A DNA stretch of 64,000 nt, taken from positions 92,442,001 to 92,506,000 of the forward strand of contig JBITNC010000001.1 in the NCBI GenBank assembly GCA_050084985.1, written 5' to 3'. Position numbers and translations under genes: made by a program. Positions 43,419 to 56,229 of this stretch are shown here, one piece after another. Positions within the stretch are counted from its first letter, which is position 1; each line of letters starts with the position of its first letter. The notes beneath the pieces were generated by a model. The model was not told where the DNA came from. It saw nothing but the letters and a program-made list of their open reading frames with translations, and searched no databases. The stretch is from Nageia nagi. Its lineage: Eukaryota; Pinophyta.

Positions 43419-43639
43419 TAAGTCCACATAAAAGTAGAAAAAAGCTACCTTTAGTCACTACCAATTAGGTAAAATGTCTTGTGAATGCTTCTAAAATGTT
43501 TATTCTAATTATGGTGAAAATAGGAGCCTCAAGTGAGGTGAATCTCATGCTATCATTGGCATGCAATACTGATTGTAGGCCATAAGAGATGTGCAAAAAA
43601 GAGGAACAAATATAGAAATTGGATTAGGATTTTACTAAC

Positions 43640-44500
43640 TTATTTGCAAATCCATGTGGATTACCTCCTATGCAATATATATAGCATGATATTCATTTGT
43701 TACCTAATGCTTCATTGCCAAACATAGCTTTGAATCAATAATCAATTTAGAAGCAAGGGGAGATAAGGAGGTAGATTCAAGAGTTGGTTGATGAAGGTGT
43801 GATCAAACCATGTACATCTCCATGTGGATAACCTATTATTTTGGATCCTAATAAGGATAAAACTTGGAGAATGTGCATTGATTATAGATAACTAAACAAA
43901 ATCACCATCAAAAATTGCTATCCTTTGCCTTAGATAGATGATCTTTTGGATCAATTGTAAGGGGCAATATTCTTCACAAAATTGGACTTGAGGAGTGGAT
44001 ATCACCAAGTTTGAATCAAGAAGTAAATTTATAAGACTTCTTTCAAGAAAATACAAGGCCTATTTGAGTGGCTTATTTTTCTATTTGGTTTGTACAATGC
44101 ACCAACCACTTTTATGAGGGTAATGAATGATGTACTTTGTCCATTTATTGATTCTTTTAATGTTGTATATTGGATGATATTTTTGTTTATATTTCTACTT
44201 GAAAAAACATGATATAATATTAGACAAGTTATCCAAACATTGCATAGGGAAAATTTATTATTGAAACATTCAAAATGTGAGTTTGGCAAAGAGTATTTGG
44301 TGTATTTGAGCCATGTTATTGGTCATAGACAACTTAAGATAGATCCTAGTAAAGTAAGTGCTATAGTATATTGGACAAGGCCATCTAATGTAACTGAAGT
44401 AAGGAGTTTCTTAGGTGTTTTTCAATATTTAAGAAATTTTGTTATTGATTTTTATCTTATTGCTTCACTTTTACATGATGTAACTGGAAAGAGGTAAGTT
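43640..44500 (+). pseudogene. F reverse transcriptase remnant
   Basis: Reads through several breaks: ELVDEGVIKPCTSPCG near 43785, WRMCIDYR near 43870, NCYPLPQIDDLLDQL-like text near 43915, LRSGYHQV near 43990, a broken palm near 44100-44190, then LLKHSKCEFGKEYLVYLSHV and EVRSFLGVFQYLRNF (44258-44450). Confidence 0.72.
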
Positions 44501-44509
44501 TTCTAATGG

Positions 44510-44960
44510 GGGGAACAACAACAAACATCTTTTGATACTTTGTATCAAAATATTACTAGCACACCTATGCTAGCACTTCCTAATTTCCAAAATCCATTTT
44601 AAGTGGAGACTAATGCAAGTGACTATGCCATGAGATCCATTTTTTTACAAGAAGGTAAATGAATTTGCTATTATTCTAAAAAATTTAGTGGGGCTATTTT
44701 GAATTATCCTACTTATGATAAGAAAATGTATGTATTGGTTGAAGATGTTAAAAAGTGGAAATATTACTTAATGGGGAAAGAAATAATCATTCATACTGAT
44801 CATCAACCATTAAAGTATTTACAAATTTAATCAAAATCGTAACAAACTAGACACTATAGATGGATGGATTTTATGTAACAATTTCATCTAGTGATCAAGT
44901 ATAAGAAAGGAACACATAATAAGGTTGCTAATGTGCTTTCTAGGCCACCTATAATTATAG
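44510..44960 (+). pseudogene. F RNase H remnant
   Basis: Near 44605-44640 the text reads VETNASDYAM, the RNase H start with Asp changed to Asn, and near 44795 IIHTDHQPLKYLQ, the third acidic block. Stops in between. Confidence 0.68.
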
Positions 44961-44999
44961 ATTCCATTTCATTCAGTGGTGTGTAGTATTTATTATGGG

Positions 45000-46395
45000 C
45001 CATTAGCATCATGCAAATAGAGTCTAGTGAGTTCCCTCTCAATGTTAAAATTTTTTCCTTTTCTATCTAGGTCATTTTCAAAGGCATATGTGTAGGATCT
45101 ATCCTTTGGAAAAGTGTATGAGTAGTTATCTTCATCTAGGTCCAAGTATGAGGGTTTGGATGAATTTCATTTGTAAAATGGACTTATTTATCATTTTAAT
45201 GCATTATGTGTCCCTAGTAGGTGAAAGGATTGGACTGATTAGAGAAGCACATACTATAAATATTGTAAGACATTTTGGGGTTGGAAGGATATTGTACAAT
45301 TTGCAAAGGTATGTATATTGGAAAAAGATGCAAGATCAAGTTTCCAAGTACATAAGGGGTGTTGTTTATGTTGCACTAGTAAGCCAAGTAATAAGAAATT
45401 AGGTTTGTATCAGCCACTTCTAGTACTTTTATGTCCATAGAAGTGTATCTCAATGGATTTTTGGAAGGATTACCTATGAATAAAAAGGGTCATAACTATT
45501 TATTTATTGTTGTTGATAGATTTAGCAAGGTATTTGTTTTTATTCCATGTAAAAAGACTATAACAAGATAAGATATTGCAAATTTATTATTTTCTCATGT
45601 TAGGGTTCATTTTTAGTTGCCTAATTCCATTATTTCAAATAGAGATAGTAGATTTTTGGGCACGTTTTGGACATGTTTGTGGGAAAAGATGGATACAAGG
45701 TTGAAGAGGAGTACTACCTTTCATCCTCAAATGGCTGGACAAATTGAGGTGATAAATAGGATAGTAGTTTAACTCTTGAGGGGTTATTGTGGCAAGCATC
45801 CTAAGTCTTGGTATGAACATTATGAATATATCCAACATGCATACAATAGGATAATTCATTCTTTCATTAATAAGAGTTTTTTTGAGACTCTTTTTGGTTA
45901 TTTACCACCTTTACCTTTTGATTATGTGTTTGGGTAGCAAAATAATGAAGAATATTCACTTAAGAAAGAGGAAAAGCAAGTTAAAAAATTTGTTGAAAAG
46001 ATTAGGCAAATTCATTTGAAAGTCTAAGAGCAACTTGAGATAAGCCAAGCCAAGTACAATATGATACATGAAAAACATAGATTTGACCATAAGTTTCATG
46101 TGGGGGACCATGTTTGGTTGCATTTAGTAAGGAGAGGTTGTAAGGACCAACCAAGAAGTTGAAACTTATAAGGTATGGACCATTTGAGATTGTGGAGAAA
46201 GTAAGTGAGAATGAATTTAGATTGAATCTACCAAAGTATATGCACATCTATTCAATTCTGAATGTTGAGAATTTGAAATTGTATGAGCCATCTATGTTGA
46301 CTGAAGATGAAGTAGGTTTAGATCAAATTTTGCCATCTCTTGATGACTTAGCTCCTAATACTATGGATGAACTTAAGGAGGATTCCATATTGTAA
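45000..46395 (+). pseudogene. F integrase remnant
   Basis: The zinc region is legible at 45240-45350 (REAHTINIVRHFGVGRILYN, YVYWKKMQDQVSKYI). The core reads SMDFWKDYL near 45450, ISNRDSRFLGTFW near 45635 and STTFHPQMAGQIEVINR near 45710-45755. The C-terminal GPY-type module is KLIRYGPFEIVEKVSENEFR then LNVENLKLYEPSML (46159-46300). Frameshifts and stops throughout. No chromodomain seen. Confidence 0.75.
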
Positions 46396-46544
46396 AAGAA
46401 GGTTTGTGCTATAAGAAGAGGTGAGACAAAGCTGTGGTTGGTTGGATTGAAAGGATAGAAGCCTAATAAATCCAAGTGGATGGATAGGTCTAGAGTTGGA
46501 GAGTTATATCCTCATATATGCATTTGTGGGTCAAAATGTTTCTC

Positions 46545-46557
46545 CATTGGGAAGGTA
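46545..46557 (+). other. F polypurine tract
   Basis: ATTGGGAAGGTA directly before the 3' LTR. Confidence 0.6.
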
Positions 46558-47277
46558 TGATTTGAATTGGATCATGTTAGGTTATCTTTTTTGGAGAAAT
46601 ACTCATTCTAGAGGTATATGTGCTTAGAGTCAAACTAAAGACCAAAATCTAAAGTTTTTTGGCATTCATTTTTAGGCTACAAGTGGCTTGCAAATTGCTA
46701 ATTTTATTTCATTAATGGTGTGCACCTTGATGAGTCAGTAGGGTTATCTAAAGGATAATGGCATTTCAAGAGATTGAGTGATTTAGGTTCCTTGGTTGAT
46801 ATTTTAGACTATTTTGGAGGCTTATTTAATGGTGTATCTCATTATTGATTCTCAAAAGAGAGGATTGTAGAGTTTTGGGATTTTAAATTGTAATAATTTG
46901 AAGGTAGATCAAGAGTCATTCTAAAATTATTTTAGTTATAAGATTGTTTCTTATTGTTATAGGAGATTGCAATAATTGTAGGAGATTGTATTTTCATCAT
47001 GTTGATGGTATTTCTCTATTCATGTAATATTGTAATATCCATAGGTAATGAGAAGAGAAGGGTCCAATTCCATGTTGAATTAGCCCACATTGGGTGAACC
47101 AGGGTAAATCATTATGTTGATCTTGTTGTGTGTTTAAGATTGCTAATTTATTATTTACATTATGCAATTTTAAAATTTATATGCAATTTTGTATGATCTC
47201 ATAATGGTGCATGTATTTTATTCAAATATGTAAGTGAGGATTTGAGTATGATATAAGCATCTAGTGATTATGGATCA
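46558..47277 (+). repeat. F 3' LTR
   Basis: 720 bp, begins TGATTTGAATTGGATCATG and ends TTATGGATCA. Partner of 41117-41837. Confidence 0.85.
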
Positions 47278-48109
47278 ATTTTCTAGAGCATTAACTCTTT
47301 TCTCATCTAGGACCTCTAACTGGGCTAATATAACCTTTTGTCTATCTTCATCAAGAATGAAACCATATAAGGATACATGAAGTCATGGTATTTATAGCTC
47401 TAATGGGACCACAACTTCATCTCCATACATTAGGGAAAAGGAAGTGGCACCTATAGATGTCCTAATGCTAGTATTGTAGTTCCACAAAGCATAAGGGAGT
47501 AGTTCATGTCAATCTTTACCATGTTGTGCAATAGTTTTGGATAGGATACTCTTGATGACCTTTTTTTATGCTTCAACTTGACCATTTCCTTGGAGATAAT
47601 AAGGTGTAGAGAATTTTCTTTCAATATGATATTTTGCACAAAAATCTCTAATTTCATTACCTTTAAATGTTGGACTATTATCCATAAATAATTTAGAAGG
47701 AACACCGTATCTAGAAATAATATATTCAACAAGGAAATCAATAATTTTACCTCCTTTTACCAATTCATAGATATGTCCTTCACCCATTTAGTGAAGTATT
47801 TTGTACTATAATTATAAACTTATGTCCATCTCTTGAAATAGGATTAATTTTATCAATAAAATTAAGTACCCAAATAGAAAATGGCCAAGGAGATACAATA
47901 GAATGCAAATCATGAGAAGGAGAAAGTTGAAGTCTATCATTATTTTGACATTGTTCATATTTTTTAACATGCAATTCACAATCTTCAAGCATAGTGGGCC
48001 AATAATAAACTAGTCTAGGTAACTTTTGATAAATAAATTTACCATTTAAGTGACCACCACATTTACCATCATGAGCATGATAAAGTGCCATTTTTATTTC
48101 ATTCTTCAT
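47278..48109 (-). pseudogene. E integrase, main part
   Basis: On the minus strand: zinc region ALYHAHDGKCGGHLNGKFIY and CELHVKKYEQCQ (about 48085-47950), then WPFSIWVLNFIDKINPISRD and HKFIIIVQ. After a break comes IDFLVEYIISRYGVPSKLFM, DNSPTFKGNEI and YYLQGNGQVEA (47787-47566). This is Tat-like integrase with the first catalytic Asp changed (VLNF for IDF). The rest is on the far side of element F. Confidence 0.78.
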
Positions 48110-48461
48110 TAGACATATAAGGAGAGCACCATCAAAATACCTTCTATATAGAAAATCACCAATAATTACAAGTTTTGTAGCTAGTTTTTATGTCTAATTC
48201 TAGCATTGTGATCAAAAGCAATAGGGAGAATACCAATTTTAAGATAATTAAAGACATCTTAATACCAATCACATGCATTGATACAAGTAGCTAAAAAATA
48301 ATGATCTTGAATGAAATTTTGAATATCACACTCATGATAAGGCTTACCAATATTTTTATTATGAGGGTGGTTTATTCATATTTCATGTTAATAGGAGCAA
48401 GGGAAGTAGCACTATCCATTGCATCAGTATACATGTTTCTATCTCTTGGGATGTTGTTAAT

Positions 48462-48809
48462 CTAATACTTAGAGAAGTACATGAGGAGATTTTCTACCAT
48501 TTCCTTATATGGTTGCAACTCTGGATCCTTGGTGTTGTATATGTTGGACACTTGCTTTATGATTAGTTGAGAATGACCAAATATCTTGATCCTTTTCACC
48601 TTAATAAGTATTGCATCCTTCAAACCTAATATAAGAGCCTCATATTCTACCATGTTGTTAGTATAATCAAAACCTAAATGATAAGATATAGGGATAACAT
48701 CACATGAGGATTGATTAGAAAATTTCTTCCCTAGCTCCGTTAATGATTGTTGGTGATGAAGTCTACTATAGCTTTTCCTTTGATTAATTTTTTGGGTGAT
48801 AAATATCAA
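48462..48809 (-). pseudogene. E second (archaeal-type) RNase H
   Basis: Minus strand: LGFDYTNNMVEYEALILGLK and IKIFGHSQLIIKQVSNIYNT, the classic pattern of the extra RNase H in Tat elements (the Asp of GDSQL is now His). It lies between the usual RNase H and integrase. Confidence 0.8.
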
Positions 48810-49118
48810 TTCAAATTCCTTGAAGCAACATCACCCATTTCATAGCTTCTAGATAAGTAGGATTTGGACATAAGATATCTAAGTGGATAGTCTGAGCTAT
48901 GACATATGTTGTATTTTTAAGCATGTAATGTCTTAATTTTTTTGTTTGATAAGACTATTGCAAATCACATATCTTTTATTGGAGTATATATTATCTCATA
49001 ATCAAGTAAATGTACTGATGTAAAATATTTCTCTCTCCTTATTTTTGTCATCTTTTTGAGCCAACATTGCCCCTAGGGAATTCATGGTTACTAAAAAATA
49101 AAGTAACAAAATCTTTTC

Positions 49119-50200
49119 CTAATCGTAAGGTACTAAGCCTAGAGGATTGATGAGATACCTTTTGATGTTATCCAAATATTTTTGATACTTTTCATCCCAA
49201 ATGAATTGCTCACCCTTCTTCAACAAGTGAGAAAAGGGGTTTGTCATATCTACTAATTGAGCAATAAACCTTCTAGTTGCTTGCACTTTTCTAAAATTAC
49301 TTCTCAAGTATTTCAAATTTCTTGAAGGTGGTAGATCAATAGTAGGTGTAACTTTCTTAGGATCCACCTTAATGCCTCTTTGTGATACAATGAAACCAAT
49401 TAGTTTACCTAATGATACCCAAATGAACACTTTTGAGGTTTTAACTTCAACTTGTACTCTCTCATTTGTCAAATTTTTTTCCTTAAATCTTAAATATGAT
49501 TATTTTTAGTTTGTGGATTTTGCTAAAATATCATCAACATACACCTCAACATATTCATGAATCATGTCACTGAACATGCTCATCATATCTCTTTTATAAG
49601 TTGTACCTACATTATTTAGACCAAAAGGTATGACCACCCAACAAAATGTGCCTCAAAGAGTAACAAAAGTTATCTTATTTTAGTCCTCCTTATTGATCCT
49701 TATTTGATTATAGCTAGAAAAATCATCCATGAAAGATAAAATTTCATGCCCTATTTTTGAATCTATAATCATATCAATGTTTGGCAAAGGAAAGGAATCT
49801 TTGGGACATGCCTTGTTGACATCCCTTAAATATGTACATCTTATCTCATCATTAGGCTTATTTGTAGGAACAATGTTAGAAATACAAGGAGAATATTTAA
49901 TGAAAATAATGAAACTAGCAACAAGTTATTTTTTAATTTCCTTTTAATGGAAAGAGCTACCTTTTTACTGAGCAAGTTTAACATTTTCATTGACAACTAG
50001 ACTATGAGTGATAAAATTAGGCTTAAGGCCAGGAATATTAGAATAAGACCAAGAAAATACATCAAAAAACTCTTTTAAAATAAGTGGTACCTTTCTCATT
50101 CTACCCAGGCTAACTAAGATCCTATTTTAATCAACTATGGATCCTCTTTGGTACTAATGTTTACTTTTATTATTTCCTCACTAAGATAGGATATTAGATC
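49119..50200 (-). pseudogene. E reverse transcriptase and first RNase H start
   Basis: Minus strand near 49585-49525: MIHEYVEVYVDDILAKS, the intact catalytic YVDD box. Then GFIVSQRGIKVDPKKVTPTI and ATRRFIAQLVDMTNPFSHLL (49472-49119), the connection between RT and RNase H. The fingers region upstream is broken. Confidence 0.78.
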
Positions 50201-51250
50201 TTTATGTTAGGTAGGCATAGGAAATGCCCATAGTCCTACATCCAAACTCATCCTTAAGACACATGGATAATAGAGTGACAGTGTTAGGATCCTAACAAGG
50301 TCACTCCATTTACAAAAGTGTAGATAGATAGAAAAAGGAAAAATAGCCTAGACCTGGATTAACGTGATAAGAAAGTATGAAAGTAAGAAGGAGAGTGAAG
50401 TGTCTAACCTATAATGTATGCATAATCTATGTATATGTCCTCATTAAAATAATCTTCATTTTGTAAGAATTATACTATGAACCTCTTATCATTAGACTTG
50501 GGGAACTCGCTCCATTCCCTAGATTTTCTAAGATAGAGTTATCATTTTGAAAAATGTCAACTTGAAACAAAGCTATAGAGGTAATAATGGATTTGCATAG
50601 TAAGCTTATAATTCCTATGTGGGACCATGCATCATGGTATAGTGTAACCATTTCTCCAAAATATCCTTGGTGTAGCCTTGATTGTTGTTATCAATTTATT
50701 GTTTAACGAAAGGTGGTGCACTAGATGTAAAAGCATCAAATCTAATTTTGTTTGTTCTCTTGTGCTGACCTTCATTCAAGATAGGATCTATGATACCCTA
50801 CTCATTATTACCTAATCATTTTCCACCATATTTATATTTTTGCATAAATGGTTAGCAAAAGCAAAATTGAGACTATTAAAATGCAAACTTACCTTATCAG
50901 ATGACATTAGAGAAATAGGTATCATATTGTCCATTATCGATGCAATATTTTCATCATTTTCATGATATAGGGCTTGTACATCCTTAATAGGGTTAGTTTT
51001 ATCCTTATTAATGAAGTGGTGATGCTTGGTTTCATCTTCATATGGGAAATGGTTTTGAGTTTTGTGCATAAAAAGTGGTTTTCCAAGGTCTTTGAAGTTC
51101 TCCCACATGTCAATCTCTAGGATTTTATGTATTCCCATGCCTACCTCTTGTGGATTGATAATTATTTTAGGTTTTGGATTTGTATATTCAACCAATTCAT
51201 GTGGTATCCAAAACCTTTTAGCTTCTTGCCACACATCCATGGGATTGTTC
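50201..51250 (-). pseudogene. E protease-to-RT linker
   Basis: The open piece 51240-50812 begins MDVWQEAKRFWIPHELVEYT and is acidic and Asn-rich. It lies between protease and RT, as linkers of Tat-like elements do. No catalytic motif. Confidence 0.55.
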
Positions 51251-51269
51251 TATGCATGAATAGTTACTC

Positions 51270-51850
51270 ATTTACCTTTGTGCATAAACTTGATGGAATG
51301 GTGTAAGGTAGAAATGACAACCCTAATCTTATGAATCCATAGCCTTCCAAGCAAGATGTTATATGGAAAATTTATTTTACAAATAAAAAAATTTTGATCA
51401 AATGATTTACCCCTACTTCAATAGGCATAGTGACATAACCAATGCATTCTCTTTGAGTATTATCAAATTCTTTAATGCTAATTATTATTCTTTTAATTTT
51501 TGTATAAATGGAAGGAAAATACTTTTGCAACAAATCAAAAAAAAAATATTGATATTGGATCCATATAAATCAATGCTTTTTTAACAAGAATACCATCAAT
51601 ATTAACATGGATATACAGGCATGAATTCTTTTCAATGACATCTTCACTAGATAATTCACTATCTTGAAAAGAAAGCATATTACATACTAAATCAATGTCA
51701 ACATTTGCTACTTACTCAATAAATTTAGCAATAGTAATATTTGCATGCATTTCAATTTTCTTTCATGCATCAAATAAAGCATTTGTATGATTAATTGACA
51801 ATTACAAGAGTTCAAAAATACTTATCTTGGCATGTGTTACCTTTAGTTTC
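51270..51850 (-). pseudogene. E aspartic protease remnant
   Basis: The minus strand near 51370-51280 reads FPYNILLGRLWIHKIRVVIS and LHHSIKFMHKG, the C-terminal protease block. The active site is not legible. Confidence 0.68.
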
Positions 51851-51899
51851 TCAAGGAGGTGTTATAGAGTGAATTGTGAGGTACTTCCATTATTTCTAT

Positions 51900-53150
51900 A
51901 ATGTTTGGGTAGATGTGCCCTCTAGGCCTTCCTCTCCTAGTGGTGCCACACATTTCTTCGTTAAAAATGATGTTGGCTAAAAGTGGTTATGCATCCTCTA
52001 AATCAATTGCATGGGCCTTATACTGGATTTTTTCATTATCTACTAGTTTTTGCATAATTATGTAAGAATTTATCTTATGACCTTTGACCTTGTGAAAATC
52101 ATAAAATTATATTTCATTTTACCAATTAGGTTTATCATCATGAGGGCCTAGTTCTAGTTTAGGATCAGGTTTGATAAGTCCTTTCTATAGGTAATCCTCA
52201 AAAATCATGACATGAGCTAAAGGTAACTTATTATTCTTATTGAATTATTTCTTGGCTTCACTCTTTTATCTTTCTTTGTATGGTAGCTCTTCTGTGGTAT
52301 GAATCTATTTTTTTTAATATCTATATCTTTTTGACTCTTTGCTAGGGTTTCCATATTTCAAGTCTCCCATCTCAACTAAACACCTCTCTTTCTTTGTAAG
52401 TTTATTGACAATCTCTATGAATGGTAAGGTCATATAGTATAGGTTTGAAATATTAGTTTAGGAGTTACATTATGGACAAACATGGATATGACATGGTTTT
52501 CAAAAAAGGGTTTAGGGATCATGTCATAAATATTTTGAAATCATTGGAAAAACTTATCAAATCTTTCATTTGGATATTGTATAGCACTAACTAGATCTTA
52601 AGCTATCATTTGTCTAGAAGCATGATATTTGAAATGGATATAAAATTTTGAAATGAGTTGCACATAAAAATTAATTGATTTAGTGATAAACAAAAGTACT
52701 AATTGAGTGCATTACCTTGGAATGTAGTACATAGATAGTTAGCAATGAGATTGTTATTAACTTTGAATTTCAATTTGTATTTCATTTTGAAAGCTTAGAT
52801 ATGATCCATAGGATATTCCTAACCATTATATGTATCAAAAATAGGTTCTACTTGTAGATTAGGCACCCTTGTGTTATGTATCTTATCACATAATGGATTT
52901 GAATCTTTTTACATAGGTGGAATAACACCAATAGATGAAAAATTTTCCCTAATGTTAGAGGCATCACTTTGCTCTTCATGTTCATAAAGCATCTTATTTA
53001 GATTAGGTTTGGTAGCCTTTCAAAGCTATTGACCATTGTAAGAAAATCAATTAGTTCCATTTTTGAAACATTTAATAAATTGATATTAGTCCTATCCAAA
53101 ACACTAAGGTTTTAGTGCAACTAGCGAAGTATAATGTGATGTATTAAAAA
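51900..53150 (-). pseudogene. E gag remnant
   Basis: Assigned by position and by short legible pieces on the minus strand, such as NERFDKFFQ and FQNIYDMIPKPFFENHV (about 52580-52470). Heavily broken. Confidence 0.5.
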
Positions 53151-53152
53151 GA

Positions 53153-53166
53153 AGTCAAGTTCACCA
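53153..53166 (-). promoter_or_regulatory. E candidate primer-binding site
   Basis: The minus strand reads TGGTGAACTTGACT, two bases inside the LTR end. The same sequence stands after the 5' LTR of element G. I cannot name the tRNA. Confidence 0.6.
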
Positions 53167-53168
53167 AT

Positions 53169-53729
53169 TTCTATAATAGAAAAATAATAATAATATATTA
53201 AATTAGGGTTATTTATAGTATATTCAATTAACCAATTTAACCATAAAATAATAAAAAAAATGATAATACAAATGATGATAATGATCTATTTGACCTTGAA
53301 CTATCAAAAAATGGAAAATGAAATATATAAACCTTCACTTTACCTATGGAAATGATTGAAGGTGATATCCAATGAAAGGGGATGAATGATGAGCTTCTCT
53401 AAAGAATAAAGCCCAAAATATAACCTCAACCCAATGATGGTGCTAGGAACCCAATAATGGCACTTGACTACCTATCAAGAGTTAGGAATGTGTAAGATCA
53501 TGTCATATCTATGACCATGCATACCCTTACACCTTTATAGGTAATAAGTAGAGTTCTAATGCTCCTTCTTAGTATTATTATGATGTTGAAACCACCTATT
53601 ACCATAAAACATAAAGATAGATGAGATTCCACATTGATAAAAGTATTTATTTAACAAATTAAATAAATCATTTCAGATAAATAAAGAGGATATTTTAATT
53701 AAATTAAAATTCTATTTTAGGTGTTAACA
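53169..53729 (-). repeat. E 5' LTR (right copy)
   Basis: 561 bp. Partner of 39428-40161, shorter by an internal deletion of about 175 bp at CTACCT (53468-53473). Confidence 0.8.
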
Positions 53730-54063
53730 ATAAGCATTGATGGGGGTCTTTGTAATTTTTGATGTAGATTGATTTCTTGCTCTAGATATTTGTATGAATT
53801 GTTGATACATTTGTAGAAATTTTTTTTGACATTCTTATATATGGTGGGTATTTTTTTTACATTCTTATAGATGGTGGGTATTCAAATTTATTTTTAGTAT
53901 GAGATATTGGAGTGGATTTTATTGTTCTTAGTTTCCTTATACTTAAAAGAACATAGATTTTATTGTAACCTGGTCATGATAGTTATCAGTAAGGGTTATC
54001 TTGATGATATCTGAATCAAATATAATGATAAAAAGGATACAATTTTGCAATAAAAAATGAAAT
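53730..54063 (+). repeat. C 3' LTR, middle fragment between E and G
   Basis: Starts ATAAGCATTGATGGGGG and aligns with 8351-8655 of the left copy. A short internal tandem duplication (TTTTTTTGACATTCTTATA and TTTTTTACATTCTTATAGA, about 45 bp apart) lies near 53820-53880. Confidence 0.72.
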
Positions 54064-54684
54064 TGTAGATCATAAAAATGAATTATTATTTATTAAATAA
54101 TTCATTTTAGATCCTCAATGATGTATTATGTAAAAAGGGATTAAGTAATACCCTAAGTCATGATAAAGCTATGTAATATGTCTAGTGGACCCTTGTGGGC
54201 ATATATAAGGGGTCAAAAAGATCAAAATCATCTAAACTTGTATCCTATATAAAGGCATCAATTGATAACCTTAAGTTTCATAGTCAAATGAATATGAGGA
54301 GGATCCTAGAGAGATTATAGCACATGATACATCACTCTATTATATGAAAATATTATATGTAAGTTATATCTTATGTTTGCTATCTAATTATTCTTTTGTT
54401 CGTTCATCACTACATTCTTTATTGCATCTATTATATTACTTATTGTAAGTTCTCAATGGTGTACCTAATATAGGATGCCAATGGCATGCAATTGAATGAA
54501 TGTATGCTTATCTTTTGTGTACATTTCTCTTAACAGAATGAATATGTGATATAACTAAAAACAAGTGTATTTCTCTTATTCATTATTATCATATTTTAAA
54601 TATATGCAATAATAAGAAATAAGTAGACCAATAGTGCATTAATTAACCTCCATAAACAATTATATGCATTATTTTGGATCTACA
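54064..54684 (+). repeat. G 5' LTR
   Basis: 621 bp. Has a TATA-like TATATAAGG near 54215 and TATATAAAGG near 54245. Partner of 62713-63333. Confidence 0.87.
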
Positions 54685-54687
54685 TTT

Positions 54688-54701
54688 TGGTGAACTTGAC
54701 T
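54688..54701 (+). promoter_or_regulatory. G candidate primer-binding site
   Basis: TGGTGAACTTGACT, three bases after the LTR, identical to the E site. Confidence 0.65.
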
Positions 54702-54929
54702 ATTTGATTTATCTTACCCTATCAATGAGATTTTAAAAATTTTCTATTACAGGTTTATGCTAGTAGCATCATGCATTCCTATTCCAACATTTCTTTCCTT
54801 GATGCTAGATATGAATAAAAATATGCTCTAGACATAGAAAGCATTGACTGCATTAACTGATATAGGAAGCTCAACATCTAATCCTACTATTCAAGTTGGG
54901 CCTTCTAACATCACACAACCATAAAATTT

Positions 54930-55800
54930 GGATGAATATGATAGTATTTTCACTTCACCCTTGAAAAATTACATTAACAACTTTCCCCTACCACTCAACC
55001 ATAAGGCCCTAAAGTTCAATATGTTTAGTGGTGAACAAGATCCCAAACAACATCTCATTAGCTTTTAGGAGGAGTGCTTATTGAAGTTAGGATCAGAGGA
55101 GAGATTGATGGTGAAATTCTTCCTAATGAGTCTAAAGGGTATGCTAGTCAATGGTTCTATTTTCTACCAAGTAATTTTATTGATTCATTTAAAACCTTAA
55201 TAAAAGCATTCATAGGCCAAGAAAAGCACAATATCAAGGAGCAAAGTAATGTATCCAAATTATGTGCAATTTGAAAAGGAAACAATGAAACCTTAGAGAA
55301 GTATATTATATGCTTCAAAAAGGTATGACAATCTATTCAAATTAAATTATATGAACATGAAATTTGTGCTATTTTTTATGAATCTATTATACCTATTGTT
55401 AATTTGTATGCTGCTAGTGCTAAAGCTATTAGTTTTGGAATATTAGTTCAATAATTATTACAAAAAGAGAAGGCATTATTAGCTTTATATGAGCTTAAGT
55501 ATGCACCTAATCCCTTTGTTAGAGATAATAAAAAAAAATATGTAAAGAAAGATGAAAAATTGGTACATATGGCAAATAGACCTACCTCTCCTCCAAAAAT
55601 GTAAAAGGTATAAAACTATAAATGAGAACTCATATACATTTTCAGTACAACCACACATTATTTTGATGGATCTAATGAAAAAAGAACTTTTACATACCCT
55701 TGAGAACTCTTCTCAATATGATAATACTCCTATGGATGATTTTATGCCTATTGCACTTACCATCAACAAAAAGGACACACTACAAATGTTTGCAAGACAT
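54930..55800 (+). pseudogene. G gag remnant
   Basis: KFNMFSGEQDPKQHLISF at about 55015-55065 is the start of the Gypsy capsid core; LVNGSIFYQVI-type text and VNLYAASAKAISFGIL follow with breaks. Open pieces 55074-55274 and 55552-55803 lie partly in other frames. Confidence 0.65.
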
Positions 55801-56076
55801 TAGAGACAACAATATTGGAGCTTGTTGAGAAAGGAAGGTATACAATTGATGAAAGCCTTTCCAACCAAGGACCTACAATCAATATCATTTTAGTGGACAA
55901 TGAGGTTTATGCTAACATAATAAGAGGATTCTCACACCATGTTCCAAATCTAATTACAACTAAATAATTAAGTATCCCTCCTAATCTAAATTTTATAGCA
56001 TGATAGATCAATTGAAAAATACACCTACCAAAATTAATTTATATGATCTTATTTCTACATCTCAAGTTAATAGTAA

Positions 56077-56080
<4 letters not shown>

Positions 56081-56118
<38 letters not shown>
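56081..56118 (+). repeat. AT dinucleotide microsatellite
   Basis: A TATATA run of nearly 40 bases inside the gag-protease region of element G; a post-insertion expansion. Confidence 0.85.
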
Positions 56119-56119
<1 letters not shown>

Positions 56120-56229
56120 TTGTTTAAAAATTAAAGTTTCCCTACTAACATTTTAGCTACTATGTTTTCTAAAAAAATTAGAACCATTAAGCAATGTGAT
56201 GCTATTTCTTTTACAAATCTGAAAAGCTC

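Larger units (their letters stand above)
41117..47277 (+). mobile_element. Element F: degraded plus-strand Ty3/Gypsy element inside E
   Basis: About 6.2 kb with LTRs 41117-41837 and 46558-47277, ends TGAT(C/T) and GATCA. Primer site of the initiator tRNA-Met type, gag with zinc knuckle, protease, RT, RNase H and integrase all on the plus strand. LTRs differ at many positions, so it is old. It splits the integrase of E. No clean target duplication remains (GAGTT against ATTTT). Confidence 0.85.
39428..53729 (-). mobile_element. Element E: degraded Tat-like Gypsy element, split by element F
   Basis: Minus-strand element with LTRs at 53169-53729 (5') and 39428-40161 (3'), ends TGTTA and TAACA. 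On the minus strand: primer site 53166-53153, gag, protease (about 51800-51270), RT (about 50200-49119), an extra RNase H (48809-48462), integrase (48109-47451 and, past element F, 41060-40895). The extra (archaeal-type) RNase H and QGNGQVEA in integrase mark the Tat branch. It sits in the 3' LTR of C. A clean target duplication is not preserved. Confidence 0.8.
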
